From contig NZ_JALKFS010000005.1 of the NCBI RefSeq assembly GCF_023051145.1, forward strand, positions 5,163,733 through 5,227,732: a stretch of DNA of 64,000 nt, given 5' to 3'. Position numbers and translations under genes: made by a program. Shown piece by piece: positions 1-7,299 of this stretch. The first letter of the stretch is position 1. Each line of letters starts with the position of its first letter. The notes beneath the pieces were generated by a model that was not told where the DNA came from, did not search any database, and saw nothing but the letters and a program-made list of their open reading frames with translations. This stretch comes from Williamsia sp. DF01-3 (GTDB lineage: Bacteria; Actinomycetota; Actinomycetes; Mycobacteriales; Mycobacteriaceae).

Positions 1-477
1 CAGATGCTGGTCGACCTTCGTGACGTGATCGCCATGCTGCGTGAGGACTCCGAGGATTTTGCTCAGCCCACCCGATCGCTGAGCACCTTGCCCACCCTGT
101 TCGGCGAAGCCGAGGAGGCGGGCAGTCAGATCCGCGCGACCATCGACATCTGCGACCTCGACGACGTCCCGGGTGTGGTCAGCCGGGCCGCCTATCGAAT
201 TGTTCAGGAGGGCTTGACCAATGCGCGTAAACACGCGGGTGCTGTTCCGGTGACCGTGCACATCAGCGGCGGACCCGGAGATGGGCTGAGTGTGAGAATT
301 CACCAACCACTGTCGATGGCTGCCAATTCGGCCATCGAACCGATCCCGGGGGCCAAGTCGGGTCTTGTCGGCATCAACGAGCGGGTCACTCTCGCCGGCG
401 GCGAGTTGTCGTATGGCGTCGTGGAGCGCAACTTCGTGCTGACCGCTCGCCTGCCATGGGAAGCGGGCAGCCTGTGA
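1..477 (+). CDS. Sensor histidine kinase, C-terminal part (5' end outside window)
   Basis: This is the C-terminal piece of a NarL/DesK-type two-component sensor kinase; the reading frame is open from base 1, so the start lies upstream. The motif AAYRIVQEGLTNARKHA (about residues 62-78 of the visible part) is the N-box of the HATPase_c ATP-binding domain of this class. A glycine-containing segment near KSGLVGINERV fits the G-box/lid. No sensor or membrane part is visible, so the stimulus is unknown. Its TGA overlaps the GTG start of the following response regulator (GTGA), which indicates translational coupling. The kinase should phosphorylate that regulator. Confidence 0.85.
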   Translation, partial: QMLVDLRDVIAMLREDSEDFAQPTRSLSTLPTLFGEAEEAGSQIRATIDICDLDDVPGVVSRAAYRIVQEGLTNARKHAGAVPVTVHISGGPGDGLSVRIHQPLSMAANSAIEPIPGAKSGLVGINERVTLAGGELSYGVVERNFVLTARLPWEAGSL

Positions 478-1148
478 GCACCGAGGCCCCATCCACCATT
501 CGCCTGCTGCTCGTGGACGACGAGTGGCTGGTGCGTGCGGGTCTGCGGACGATGCTGTCGGGGCAGCCGGACATCGACATCGTCGGCGAAGCCGCAGACG
601 GGTCCACGGTCGCGGCGCTCGCACAGCAGTCCGGCGCCAACGTGGTGCTGATGGACATCCGGATGCCGAAGGTCAACGGGCTCGAGGCCACCATCGCTTT
701 ACGTTCGATGGCCGAGCCGCCACAGGTGATCATGTTGACCACCTTCGATACCGACGACTTGGTGTTGCGTTCGTTGCAAGCCGGCGCCAGCGGCTTCCTC
801 CTCAAGGACACCCCGCCCGCCGACCTCATCGCATCTCTGCGCAAAGTTGTTGCGGGCGAGCCGATCCTGTCGCCGTCGATCACCCGCAAATTGATCGTGC
901 GCTTCACCGACCCCGGTGATCGCCGCACGAAGGCAACAGAACAGTTCGATCTGCTGACCGCCGGCGAGCAGCGCGTGGCCATCGCGGTCGCGCGAGGGAT
1001 GTCGAACGCTGCGATCGCCGAAGAGTTGTTCGTGTCCATCGCCACGGTCAAGAGTCACATCTCGCACATCCTGGAGAAGCTGGCGTTCAACAACAGGGTG
1101 CAGATAGCACTCCTGGTTCACGACGCATTGCCCGGTGAGGTGCTCTGA
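474..1148 (+). CDS. LuxR/NarL-family response regulator
   Basis: This is a DNA-binding response regulator paired with the upstream kinase. The receiver domain has the acidic pocket LLVDDE (about residues 12-17), the phospho-acceptor Asp61 in LMDIRMP, and a conserved T/K pair (LTTF, LLKD). The C-terminal GerE-type HTH spans roughly residues 160-215, with the SNAAIAEELFVSIATVKSHI recognition region. I chose the GTG at 474, which overlaps the kinase stop; an in-frame ATG at 456 would add six residues inside the kinase gene. The 109 bases downstream, up to the convergent TetR gene, contain nothing I recognise. Target genes cannot be read from the sequence. Confidence 0.88.
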   Translation: MSTEAPSTIRLLLVDDEWLVRAGLRTMLSGQPDIDIVGEAADGSTVAALAQQSGANVVLMDIRMPKVNGLEATIALRSMAEPPQVIMLTTFDTDDLVLRSLQAGASGFLLKDTPPADLIASLRKVVAGEPILSPSITRKLIVRFTDPGDRRTKATEQFDLLTAGEQRVAIAVARGMSNAAIAEELFVSIATVKSHISHILEKLAFNNRVQIALLVHDALPGEVL

Positions 1149-1257
1149 ACTCGACGTCGCGCGTTCGACCGTCCACGGACACAGGCTTTCCGTCTCGGGG
1201 CAGGCGTTGCAACTCCTGCGCCTGGACACAAAACCTGCGAATTCGTCGCTGCGGCAA

Positions 1258-1875
1258 CTACTTCAAGACCAGTGCGATCGTATCGACCAAGAGGTCGACC
1301 ATCTCGTGCAGAGAGTCGGCGCCGAGCGCGCCGGCCATCTCATCGGAACGCATGCTGATCACCGACTCGACGAGCCGGAACGGCAGGTGTCGACGCGGAT
1401 CGTCGGGGTCACCGAGCACCTCGCCTGCCAGCGCGGCGTAGATCCGCGCCAGATCTGTTCTCGCCTGGCGGAATTCGGCGAAGCGCTCGGTGCGCAGTTC
1501 AGGCAAGAGATACAGGGCGCCGAGGTTCCACCTCGAACCCGCGAGTTGGGCGGCGTCGAATCTGGCAAGCGACTGCAGCCGTTCGAGCGCCGGCTCGCCG
1601 ACGGCCTCTCGCAGCTGCTGCGCCGTGGCCAGCGCCCGCGCCACGGTGTTCTGTAGCAACGCCTCGAGGATGTCGTCCTTGGTCTTGAAGTGATGATAGA
1701 GAGAGGCCTGCCGAATACCGACGGCCTCCGCGATCATCCGGGTGGAGGTACCGGAGTATCCGCGTGTGGTGAAGAGTTCTCCGGCGGCGTCGAGGATCTC
1801 GTCCCGCGCGGTGTCCCCACGGCGACGCTGCTCCACCAACCTCGGGCGACCTGGCCCTGCCGAAACCGAACTCAC
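1258..1875 (-). CDS. TetR-family regulator, probable repressor of the adjacent permease/allophanate operon
   Basis: This regulator of about 205 residues has an N-terminal TetR HTH (LFTTRGYSGTSTRMIAEAVG followed by RQASLYHHFKTKDDIL) and a larger ligand-binding C-terminal half. I chose the GTG at 1875 (VSSVSAGPGRPR) because the longer frame up to 1974 adds non-conserved low-quality sequence. It is divergent from the permease gene at 2095. The shared region carries a strong 30-bp palindrome, so it probably controls itself and the nitrogen operon. The inducer is not known; guanidine, urea or a derivative would fit the operon, but that is inference. Confidence 0.8.
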   Translation of the reverse strand: MSSVSAGPGRPRLVEQRRRGDTARDEILDAAGELFTTRGYSGTSTRMIAEAVGIRQASLYHHFKTKDDILEALLQNTVARALATAQQLREAVGEPALERLQSLARFDAAQLAGSRWNLGALYLLPELRTERFAEFRQARTDLARIYAALAGEVLGDPDDPRRHLPFRLVESVISMRSDEMAGALGADSLHEMVDLLVDTIALVLK

Positions 1876-2008
1876 ACAGAGCACCTTACTGTCATCCGCC
1901 GCAGCCGATCCGTCGTCGCAGCGCGGCTCGGATGACAAATGGACCTGACCTGGCCAGTGCGCATTCGGAAACACAGTTGTTGCACTCGTTTGCCTCGGGG
2001 TAACAAAC

Positions 2009-2062
2009 CTGTCACTCGACAGAAATAGCGAACGGTTTATCTATCACCTGACAGATAAACCG
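2009..2062. promoter_or_regulatory. Tandem palindromic operator between TetR and permease genes
   Basis: The main site, 2033-2062, has 13-bp arms (CGGTTTATCTATC and GACAGATAAACCG) around ACCT with one mismatch. A second, shorter site at 2009-2022, CTGTCACTCGACAG, has perfect 5-bp arms. The two cores start 32 bp apart, about three helical turns, and share the pattern CTRTCAC--GACAG. A TetR dimer bound here would sit just upstream of the permease start. The sites are seen directly; the assignment to the adjacent TetR is inferred. Confidence 0.65.
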
Positions 2063-2094
2063 GGCTCATGGGCCCACTACCAGGAAGATCTCCC

Positions 2095-3657
2095 ATGACC
2101 GCAACTGCGCAACCACCTTCGGCACCAGTGAGCGGCGGCGTCACCGAGAACGGCGACTCCGACGATCTCTCCGCGTTCGGTTACACCCAGCAGCTCCATC
2201 GTTCGCTGGGAACATTCGCGTCCTTTGCGGCGGGATTTTCCTTTGTCTCCATCCTGACAACCATCTTCCAGCTCTTCGGACTCGGCTTCTCGTTCGGCGG
2301 TCCGGCATTCTTCTGGACATGGCCCGCGGTCTACGTCGGTCAACTCCTGGTGGCTCTGTGCTTCGCCGAGATCGCCGCTCGTTTCCCCATCTCGGGGGCC
2401 ATCTACCAATGGTCGCGCCGGATGGGCGGCGAGGTGATCGGCTGGTTCGGCGGCTGGTTCATGATCCTCGCGCAGATCGTCACCGCCTCGGCGGCAGCAA
2501 TTGCGCTGCAGGTGGTGATGCCGTCCATCTGGACCGGCTTCCAGCTCATCGGCTCCGATCCTGCCCTCACCAGCACCAGCGGCGCGTCCAACGCCGTGCT
2601 GCTCGGCTCGATCCTGCTGGTGATCACCACCATCATCAACTGCATCGGCGTCAACTGGATGAGCCGAGTCAACAGCATCGGTGTCACCTGCGAGATCGTC
2701 GGCGTCATCGCCGTGATCCTGGCTCTGTTCACCCATGCCGAGCGCGGCCCCGACGTCGTGTTCGACACCGGCATTCCCGGCGAACAGCCAGGGTACGTCT
2801 GGGCTTTCATCGTCTCCGGCTTGATGGCCGCCTACGTCATGGTCGGCTTCGGCTCCGCAGGCGAGCTCGCCGAGGAGACCAAGAACCCGCGGCGCGTCGC
2901 ACCGCGGACCATCCGCTTGGCGTTGACCGTATCGGCCATCGGCGGTGGGCTCATGCTGCTCGGCGCCCTGATGGCAGCACCGAGCCTCGGTGAAGAACTG
3001 GCCGTCGGCGGGCTGCCATACGTCCTCGACTCCGTGCTCGGATCGTTCTGGGGCAAGGTCCTGCTGTGCGACGTCGTGGTGGCGATCTTCATCTGCACCT
3101 TGGCAATTCAGACCGCATGCTCCCGGCTGATGTTCTCGATGGCCCGCGACGACCGGCTTCCCGGATCCCGGATTCTCTCGCACGTCAACCCCAGAACCGG
3201 CACCCCGATCGCCCCGTCGATCCTGATCGGTGTTCTCTGCATCGGTGTCCTGGTGGTCAACGTGGGCAACTCGGCGATCTTCGCGACCCTTGCCAGTGTC
3301 TGCATCATCCTGATCTACCTCGCCTACCTCTCCGTCACGGGTCCGATGCTGTGGCGACGCCTCAAGGGCTGGCCTCACGGCACCCCCACCGTCGACGCCG
3401 AGGGCAAGAAGCTGTTCAGCCTGGGCCGCTTCGGGATTCCCATCAACCTTCTCGCAGTCATCTACGGGCTCGCCATGGTCGTGAACCTGGCATGGCCGCG
3501 ATCGGAGATCTTCGACCCGGCCGGCGAGATGCCCATCCTGAAATGGGCGGGCCCGATCTGTATCGCCGTGGCCATCCTGCTCGGAGTCGCCTGCTTCCCA
3601 CACGGCAAGAAGCATCCGATGCCCGTGAAGGTCGCCGCGCCCGCCGAGCCCATCTGA
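2095..3657 (+). CDS. APC-superfamily permease of the guanidine/urea operon
   Basis: This is a membrane transporter of 520 residues with about 12 hydrophobic segments, of the amino acid/polyamine/organocation superfamily. An N-terminal cytoplasmic tail precedes the first helix (near GTFASFAAGFSFVSILTTIF), and the segment GFGSAGELAEETKNPRRVAP is the conserved intracellular loop of this family. The ATG at 2095 follows AGGAAG at good spacing; the in-frame ATG at 2068 would lie next to the operator palindrome. It is first gene of an operon with UAAP1, UAAP2, a carboxyltransferase and allophanate hydrolase, so guanidine, urea or a related amine is the likely substrate. Specificity is inferred from context only. 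Confidence 0.82.
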   Translation: MTATAQPPSAPVSGGVTENGDSDDLSAFGYTQQLHRSLGTFASFAAGFSFVSILTTIFQLFGLGFSFGGPAFFWTWPAVYVGQLLVALCFAEIAARFPISGAIYQWSRRMGGEVIGWFGGWFMILAQIVTASAAAIALQVVMPSIWTGFQLIGSDPALTSTSGASNAVLLGSILLVITTIINCIGVNWMSRVNSIGVTCEIVGVIAVILALFTHAERGPDVVFDTGIPGEQPGYVWAFIVSGLMAAYVMVGFGSAGELAEETKNPRRVAPRTIRLALTVSAIGGGLMLLGALMAAPSLGEELAVGGLPYVLDSVLGSFWGKVLLCDVVVAIFICTLAIQTACSRLMFSMARDDRLPGSRILSHVNPRTGTPIAPSILIGVLCIGVLVVNVGNSAIFATLASVCIILIYLAYLSVTGPMLWRRLKGWPHGTPTVDAEGKKLFSLGRFGIPINLLAVIYGLAMVVNLAWPRSEIFDPAGEMPILKWAGPICIAVAILLGVACFPHGKKHPMPVKVAAPAEPI

Positions 3658-3713
3658 TCCGCCCGGCGCAGCCGGCCTGATCGAGCAGCTCTCACAGAAA
3701 AGGAACTCTCGTC

Positions 3714-4574
3714 ATGACAACGTCCACCGGGACAACAACCGGTTCGACCGGCACCACCGCCGGTGCCCGCGAGCATGCGCGGGCACAGGCCGCCACCATC
3801 ACCGACTCCATGCCGGTGGTGCCGGCATCGACGTGGACACCGTTGCCCGACAACGTCGCCGCGCACGACATGACGTGGGCGGAGACGGTTCCCGGTGGGC
3901 GTTACACGGTGAAGGTTCTTGCCCGCGGAACACGCCTGCGACTGCGTGATGTGGCCGGCACCGGATGTGCGCACATCCTCCTGTGGCGCGCTGATGCACC
4001 GTGGGAGCGGCTCAATGTCGCCGACACGGTCAAGGTGCCGTGGCAGGCGTACCTCGGATCCGGTCACCCGCTCCTCAGCGATCAGGGTCGTGCACTCGCG
4101 ACCATCGTCACCGACACCTCCGGCCATCACGACGCCCTGTGCGGTACCAGCACCCTCGCCGGGAACGTCGCGAAATATGGTGCCGGGGCTGTTCATTCGA
4201 CGTCGCCGGCCGGCCGCGAGATGTTCACGCTGGCGGCGGCGAAGCACGGACTGACCCCCACCGACGTGGTTCCGTCCCTGTCGTTCTTCCACAGCATCGT
4301 GGTGGAGGCCGACGGAACACTGACGTCGAAGGGCTCCGCCGGCCGCGACAAGTATGTAGATCTGCTCTTGCATCTCCCCTGCACCGTCGCGATCGTCAAC
4401 ACGGCGCACCCTCTCGACCCGTCTCCCGGTTTCGATGTGGGGCCACTGGAGATCTTGGCGTGGAAGGCACCGGGCGATCTCGACTCCGCGTTGGCATCGC
4501 TACCCGATACAGACCCGGAATATCAGCGAGCGGTGCTCAACTCCGAGGACGTGTGGGGCGCGGCCCACTTCTAG
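3714..4574 (+). CDS. Urea amidolyase-associated protein 1 (DUF1989), carboxyguanidine deiminase-type subunit
   Basis: This 286-residue protein belongs to the DUF1989 family found next to urea/guanidine carboxylases. Work on related systems shows that the two family members together hydrolyse carboxyguanidine to allophanate and ammonia (CgdAB), so that role is expected here. A Thr/Gly/Ser-rich N-terminus (about 20 residues) is variable. The family core includes GHHDALCG, whose His and Cys residues are likely metal ligands. Other conserved-looking blocks are ERLNVADTVKV and PSLSFFHSIVVEADG. AAAGGAA precedes the ATG at a suitable distance. It is followed 58 bases later by UAAP2. Which subunit (A or B) it is I cannot tell. 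Confidence 0.82.
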   Translation: MTTSTGTTTGSTGTTAGAREHARAQAATITDSMPVVPASTWTPLPDNVAAHDMTWAETVPGGRYTVKVLARGTRLRLRDVAGTGCAHILLWRADAPWERLNVADTVKVPWQAYLGSGHPLLSDQGRALATIVTDTSGHHDALCGTSTLAGNVAKYGAGAVHSTSPAGREMFTLAAAKHGLTPTDVVPSLSFFHSIVVEADGTLTSKGSAGRDKYVDLLLHLPCTVAIVNTAHPLDPSPGFDVGPLEILAWKAPGDLDSALASLPDTDPEYQRAVLNSEDVWGAAHF

Positions 4575-4632
4575 AGTCCGACCTCCCGCACCCAGTGAAC
4601 CCCTTCCGCAATTTTTCCGAAAGGACACCGTG

Positions 4633-5292
4633 ATGACCTCTGCCACAACGGCATCGGCACGCGACCTCGCTCTCGTCGACGGACAGGTGATCCTCGACCA
4701 CGAGATCGGCGAACGCGCACCGTGGTCGGGCATCGTCGAAGCCGGCGATGTGCTGACCATCGTCGATCTGCACGGGAACCAGGCCGTGGACACCCTGTTC
4801 TTCGGCGGTGCCGATCACACCATCCGCTACTCCGCCCAGACCACCATCGCCGCCCAGGGCAACATCTTCCTCACCACCGGAACCGTGATCCGCGACCATG
4901 ATTCGGCGCCGATGATGACCATCGTCGCCGATGAGGTGGGCAACCACGACACCGTCGGCGGCGCGTGCTCGCAGGAGTCGAACACTCTTCGCTACGGCCA
5001 CCACACCAAACACCAGCACGCATGTGTGGAGAACTTCTTGATCGGTGGGGCGCGACACGGGCTGGGTAAGTCGGATCTGGTCGGCAACGTTAACTTCTTC
5101 ATGAATGTGCCGGTGGATCCCGACGGCTCGCTCGGCATCGTCGACGGATTGTCCGCGCCAGGACGGCGGGTCGCATTGCGCGCCGAAACCGACACCCTGG
5201 TGCTGATCTCGAACTGCCCCCAGATCAACAACCCCTGCAACGGATTCGACCCCACCTCGGTGCGGGTCATCGTGACACGACCAGAGGCATAA
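4633..5292 (+). CDS. Urea amidolyase-associated protein 2 (DUF1989), partner of UAAP1
   Basis: This 219-residue DUF1989 protein is the second subunit of the presumed carboxyguanidine deiminase. The motif GNHDTVGGACSQESN matches the His/Cys-containing signature of its partner, and CPQINNPCNGFDPTSVRVIV is the typical family C-terminus. I chose the ATG at 4633 preceded by GAAAGGA; the frame is open upstream to 4435 but only in the shadow of UAAP1. The following carboxyltransferase starts four bases after its stop, so the two are surely co-transcribed. In guanidine carboxylase operons both UAAP genes are usually present, which supports guanidine rather than urea as the operon's substrate. Confidence 0.83.
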   Translation: MTSATTASARDLALVDGQVILDHEIGERAPWSGIVEAGDVLTIVDLHGNQAVDTLFFGGADHTIRYSAQTTIAAQGNIFLTTGTVIRDHDSAPMMTIVADEVGNHDTVGGACSQESNTLRYGHHTKHQHACVENFLIGGARHGLGKSDLVGNVNFFMNVPVDPDGSLGIVDGLSAPGRRVALRAETDTLVLISNCPQINNPCNGFDPTSVRVIVTRPEA

Positions 5293-5295
5293 CAG

Positions 5296-7299
5296 ATGTC
5301 GAGCATCTCGGTACTGCGGGCGGGCCCGCAGAGCACCATTCAGGATTGGCCGGGCCGTATCCGGTATTGGCAGGTGGGTGTTCCACCGTCCGGACCCATG
5401 GACGATCTGTCGTTCCGGCTTGCGAACATCGCGGTGGGCAACGCAGAAGGAGCGCCTGGCCTCGAATGCACCCTGCTCGGGCCGCAATTGAGGTTCGACG
5501 AAGACACGGTCGTCGCGGTCACCGGCGCACCTGTGCCGGTGACGGTGGCCGGTGAGGTGGTACCGCAGTGGTCACCGATCGAGGTCAAAGCGGGACAGAT
5601 CCTCGATGTCGGCGCAGCAGGCAAAGTCGGGATGCGGATGTACATCGCCGTTACGGGCGGGATCGACGCCGAGCTGTACCTGGAAAGCCGAGCCACGTTC
5701 ACCCTCGGGCGATTCGGCGGAAAGGACGGACGTTCTCTGACCGACGGGGACACGCTGGCTCGGGCACAGACGTCGGCCGCTGGGTCTCCTCGCCGGATCC
5801 TGATCGACGAGAAGCCGGCGCTGACCAACAATTGGCAACTCGCCGTCACCGTCGGACCACACAGTGCTCCTGAGTTCTTCACCCCCGAGGACATCGAGGA
5901 TCTGTACAACACCGCCTACGAGGTGCATTTCAACTCCGACCGCACAGGTGTCCGCCTGCTCGGACCGCAGCCACGCTGGGCACGCACCGACGGCGGTGAG
6001 GCAGGACTTCACCCGTCCAACATCCACGACACCGCCTATTCCGTGGGCGCGCTCGACTTCACCGGTGACACCCCGATCCTGCTCGGTCCCGATGGACCGA
6101 GTCTGGGCGGCTTCGTCTGCCCGGTCACCGTCACCACGGCGGACCGCTGGAAGATGGGTCAGCTCAAACCGGGCGACACCGTCCGGTTCGTACCGGTGCG
6201 GGTTGCCGAGGTGGCGAGTTCGGCCGCTCTGGGAACGGCTCGGCGTGCGAACATGGTCACCGTTCTGTCCTCTGGTACCGATCTCGACGACGGAGTGCTC
6301 GGATCCACCAGGACCGCCGACGGCACCACCGAGGTGACCTATCGCCGCAGCGGCGACGACAACGTTCTCGTCGAATACGGTGACATGACACTTGATCTCG
6401 CGCTCCGAGCACGGGTCCATGCCCTTGCACAACGGATCGAGGCCGACCGGCCCGCGGGACTCGTCTCGCTCACACCCGGCATCCGGTCACTTCAGGTCAA
6501 GGTCGACGCAACCGTGATGCGGCAATCACTCCTGCTGGACTGGCTCATCGAGTGCGAAGCTCAACTGCCCTCGGCGTCCGAGCTGGTGGTGCCGAGCCGC
6601 ACGGTCCACATGCCCCTCTCGTGGGACGATCCGGCGACCCGCGAGGCGATCGAACGGTACATGCTGGGCGTGCGCTCCGACGCGCCCTGGTGCCCGTGGA
6701 ACATCGAGTTCATCCGGCGGATGAACGGGCTGAAATCCGTCGACGACGTGTACCGCATCGTCTACGACGCCGAGTACCTCGTGCTTGGCCTGGGCGACGT
6801 GTATCTCGGCGCTCCCGTTGCCGTTCCACTCGATCCGCGACACCGTCTGATCACCACCAAGTACAACCCGGCTCGCACCTGGACCCCGGAAAACGCGGTC
6901 GGCATCGGCGGCGCCTACATGTGCATCTACGGCATGGAGGGTCCCGGTGGTTACCAGTTCGTCGGTCGCACCACCCAGGTGTGGAACCATCGGCATCCAC
7001 TCGAGGCAGCAGGGTTCGAACCCGAGCACCCATGGCTGTTGCGGTTCTTCGACAAGATCAGCTGGTACCCGGTCAGTGCCGACGAGTTACTCGACCTGCG
7101 GGCCGACATGGCCGCCGGCCGAGGACATGTGGAGATCACCGACGGTACGTTCTCACTGGCCGAGCATCAGCAGTTCCTCACCGACAACGCCGACGACATC
7201 AAGGTCGAACGGACAGCGATGGAGACGGCGCGCGCCGAGGAGCGCAAACGCTGGTCCGACGGCGGCGAGTTCGCCACGAAGACAGGAAAAGTCGCGTGA
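5296..7299 (+). CDS. Stand-alone carboxyltransferase part of urea/guanidine carboxylase (AHS2-AHS1), no biotin carboxylase or BCCP
   Basis: This 667-residue protein matches the central half of urea/guanidine carboxylase. Residues about 1-310 are the AHS2 (KipA-like) domain, starting with VLRAGPQSTIQDWPGR and VGVPPSGPMDDLSFRLAN. Residues about 350-600 are the AHS1 (KipI-like) domain (LVEYGDMTLDLALRARV, LTPGIRSLQVKVD, GIGGAYMCIYGMEGPGGYQF). Full-length enzymes have the order BC-AHS2-AHS1-BCCP and about 1,200 residues. Here the N-terminal ATP-grasp biotin carboxylase and the C-terminal biotinyl domain are missing; the tail ends in ERTAMETARAEERKRW with no MKM motif. The start is firm, four bases after UAAP2, and the stop overlaps the next gene. 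A biotin carboxylase/BCCP subunit must come from elsewhere, for example an acyl-CoA carboxylase alpha subunit. Confidence 0.85.
   Translation: MSSISVLRAGPQSTIQDWPGRIRYWQVGVPPSGPMDDLSFRLANIAVGNAEGAPGLECTLLGPQLRFDEDTVVAVTGAPVPVTVAGEVVPQWSPIEVKAGQILDVGAAGKVGMRMYIAVTGGIDAELYLESRATFTLGRFGGKDGRSLTDGDTLARAQTSAAGSPRRILIDEKPALTNNWQLAVTVGPHSAPEFFTPEDIEDLYNTAYEVHFNSDRTGVRLLGPQPRWARTDGGEAGLHPSNIHDTAYSVGALDFTGDTPILLGPDGPSLGGFVCPVTVTTADRWKMGQLKPGDTVRFVPVRVAEVASSAALGTARRANMVTVLSSGTDLDDGVLGSTRTADGTTEVTYRRSGDDNVLVEYGDMTLDLALRARVHALAQRIEADRPAGLVSLTPGIRSLQVKVDATVMRQSLLLDWLIECEAQLPSASELVVPSRTVHMPLSWDDPATREAIERYMLGVRSDAPWCPWNIEFIRRMNGLKSVDDVYRIVYDAEYLVLGLGDVYLGAPVAVPLDPRHRLITTKYNPARTWTPENAVGIGGAYMCIYGMEGPGGYQFVGRTTQVWNHRHPLEAAGFEPEHPWLLRFFDKISWYPVSADELLDLRADMAAGRGHVEITDGTFSLAEHQQFLTDNADDIKVERTAMETARAEERKRWSDGGEFATKTGKVA

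Noticed and set aside
1975-2068. Guanidine-responsive (ykkC-type) riboswitch before the permease
   Set aside because: The leader is too short and is filled by palindromic operators; no conserved riboswitch motifs were seen.
2077-3615. 512-codon open frame on the minus strand opposite the permease
   Set aside because: Composition is typical of an antisense shadow in high-GC DNA (Asp/Gly/His-rich, no domain), and the plus strand encodes a clear membrane permease.
5293-5296. Missing biotin carboxylase explained by a frameshift or deletion at the start of the carboxyltransferase
   Set aside because: UAAP2 ends four bases before a normal start codon and the sequence begins exactly at the family's AHS2 domain; no remnant of an ATP-grasp domain is present nearby.
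6552-7295. 248-codon N-terminal extension of allophanate hydrolase
   Set aside because: It lies entirely within the carboxyltransferase gene in another frame and has shadow-like Arg/His-rich composition; GTG 7296 with GTGA overlap fits the family length.
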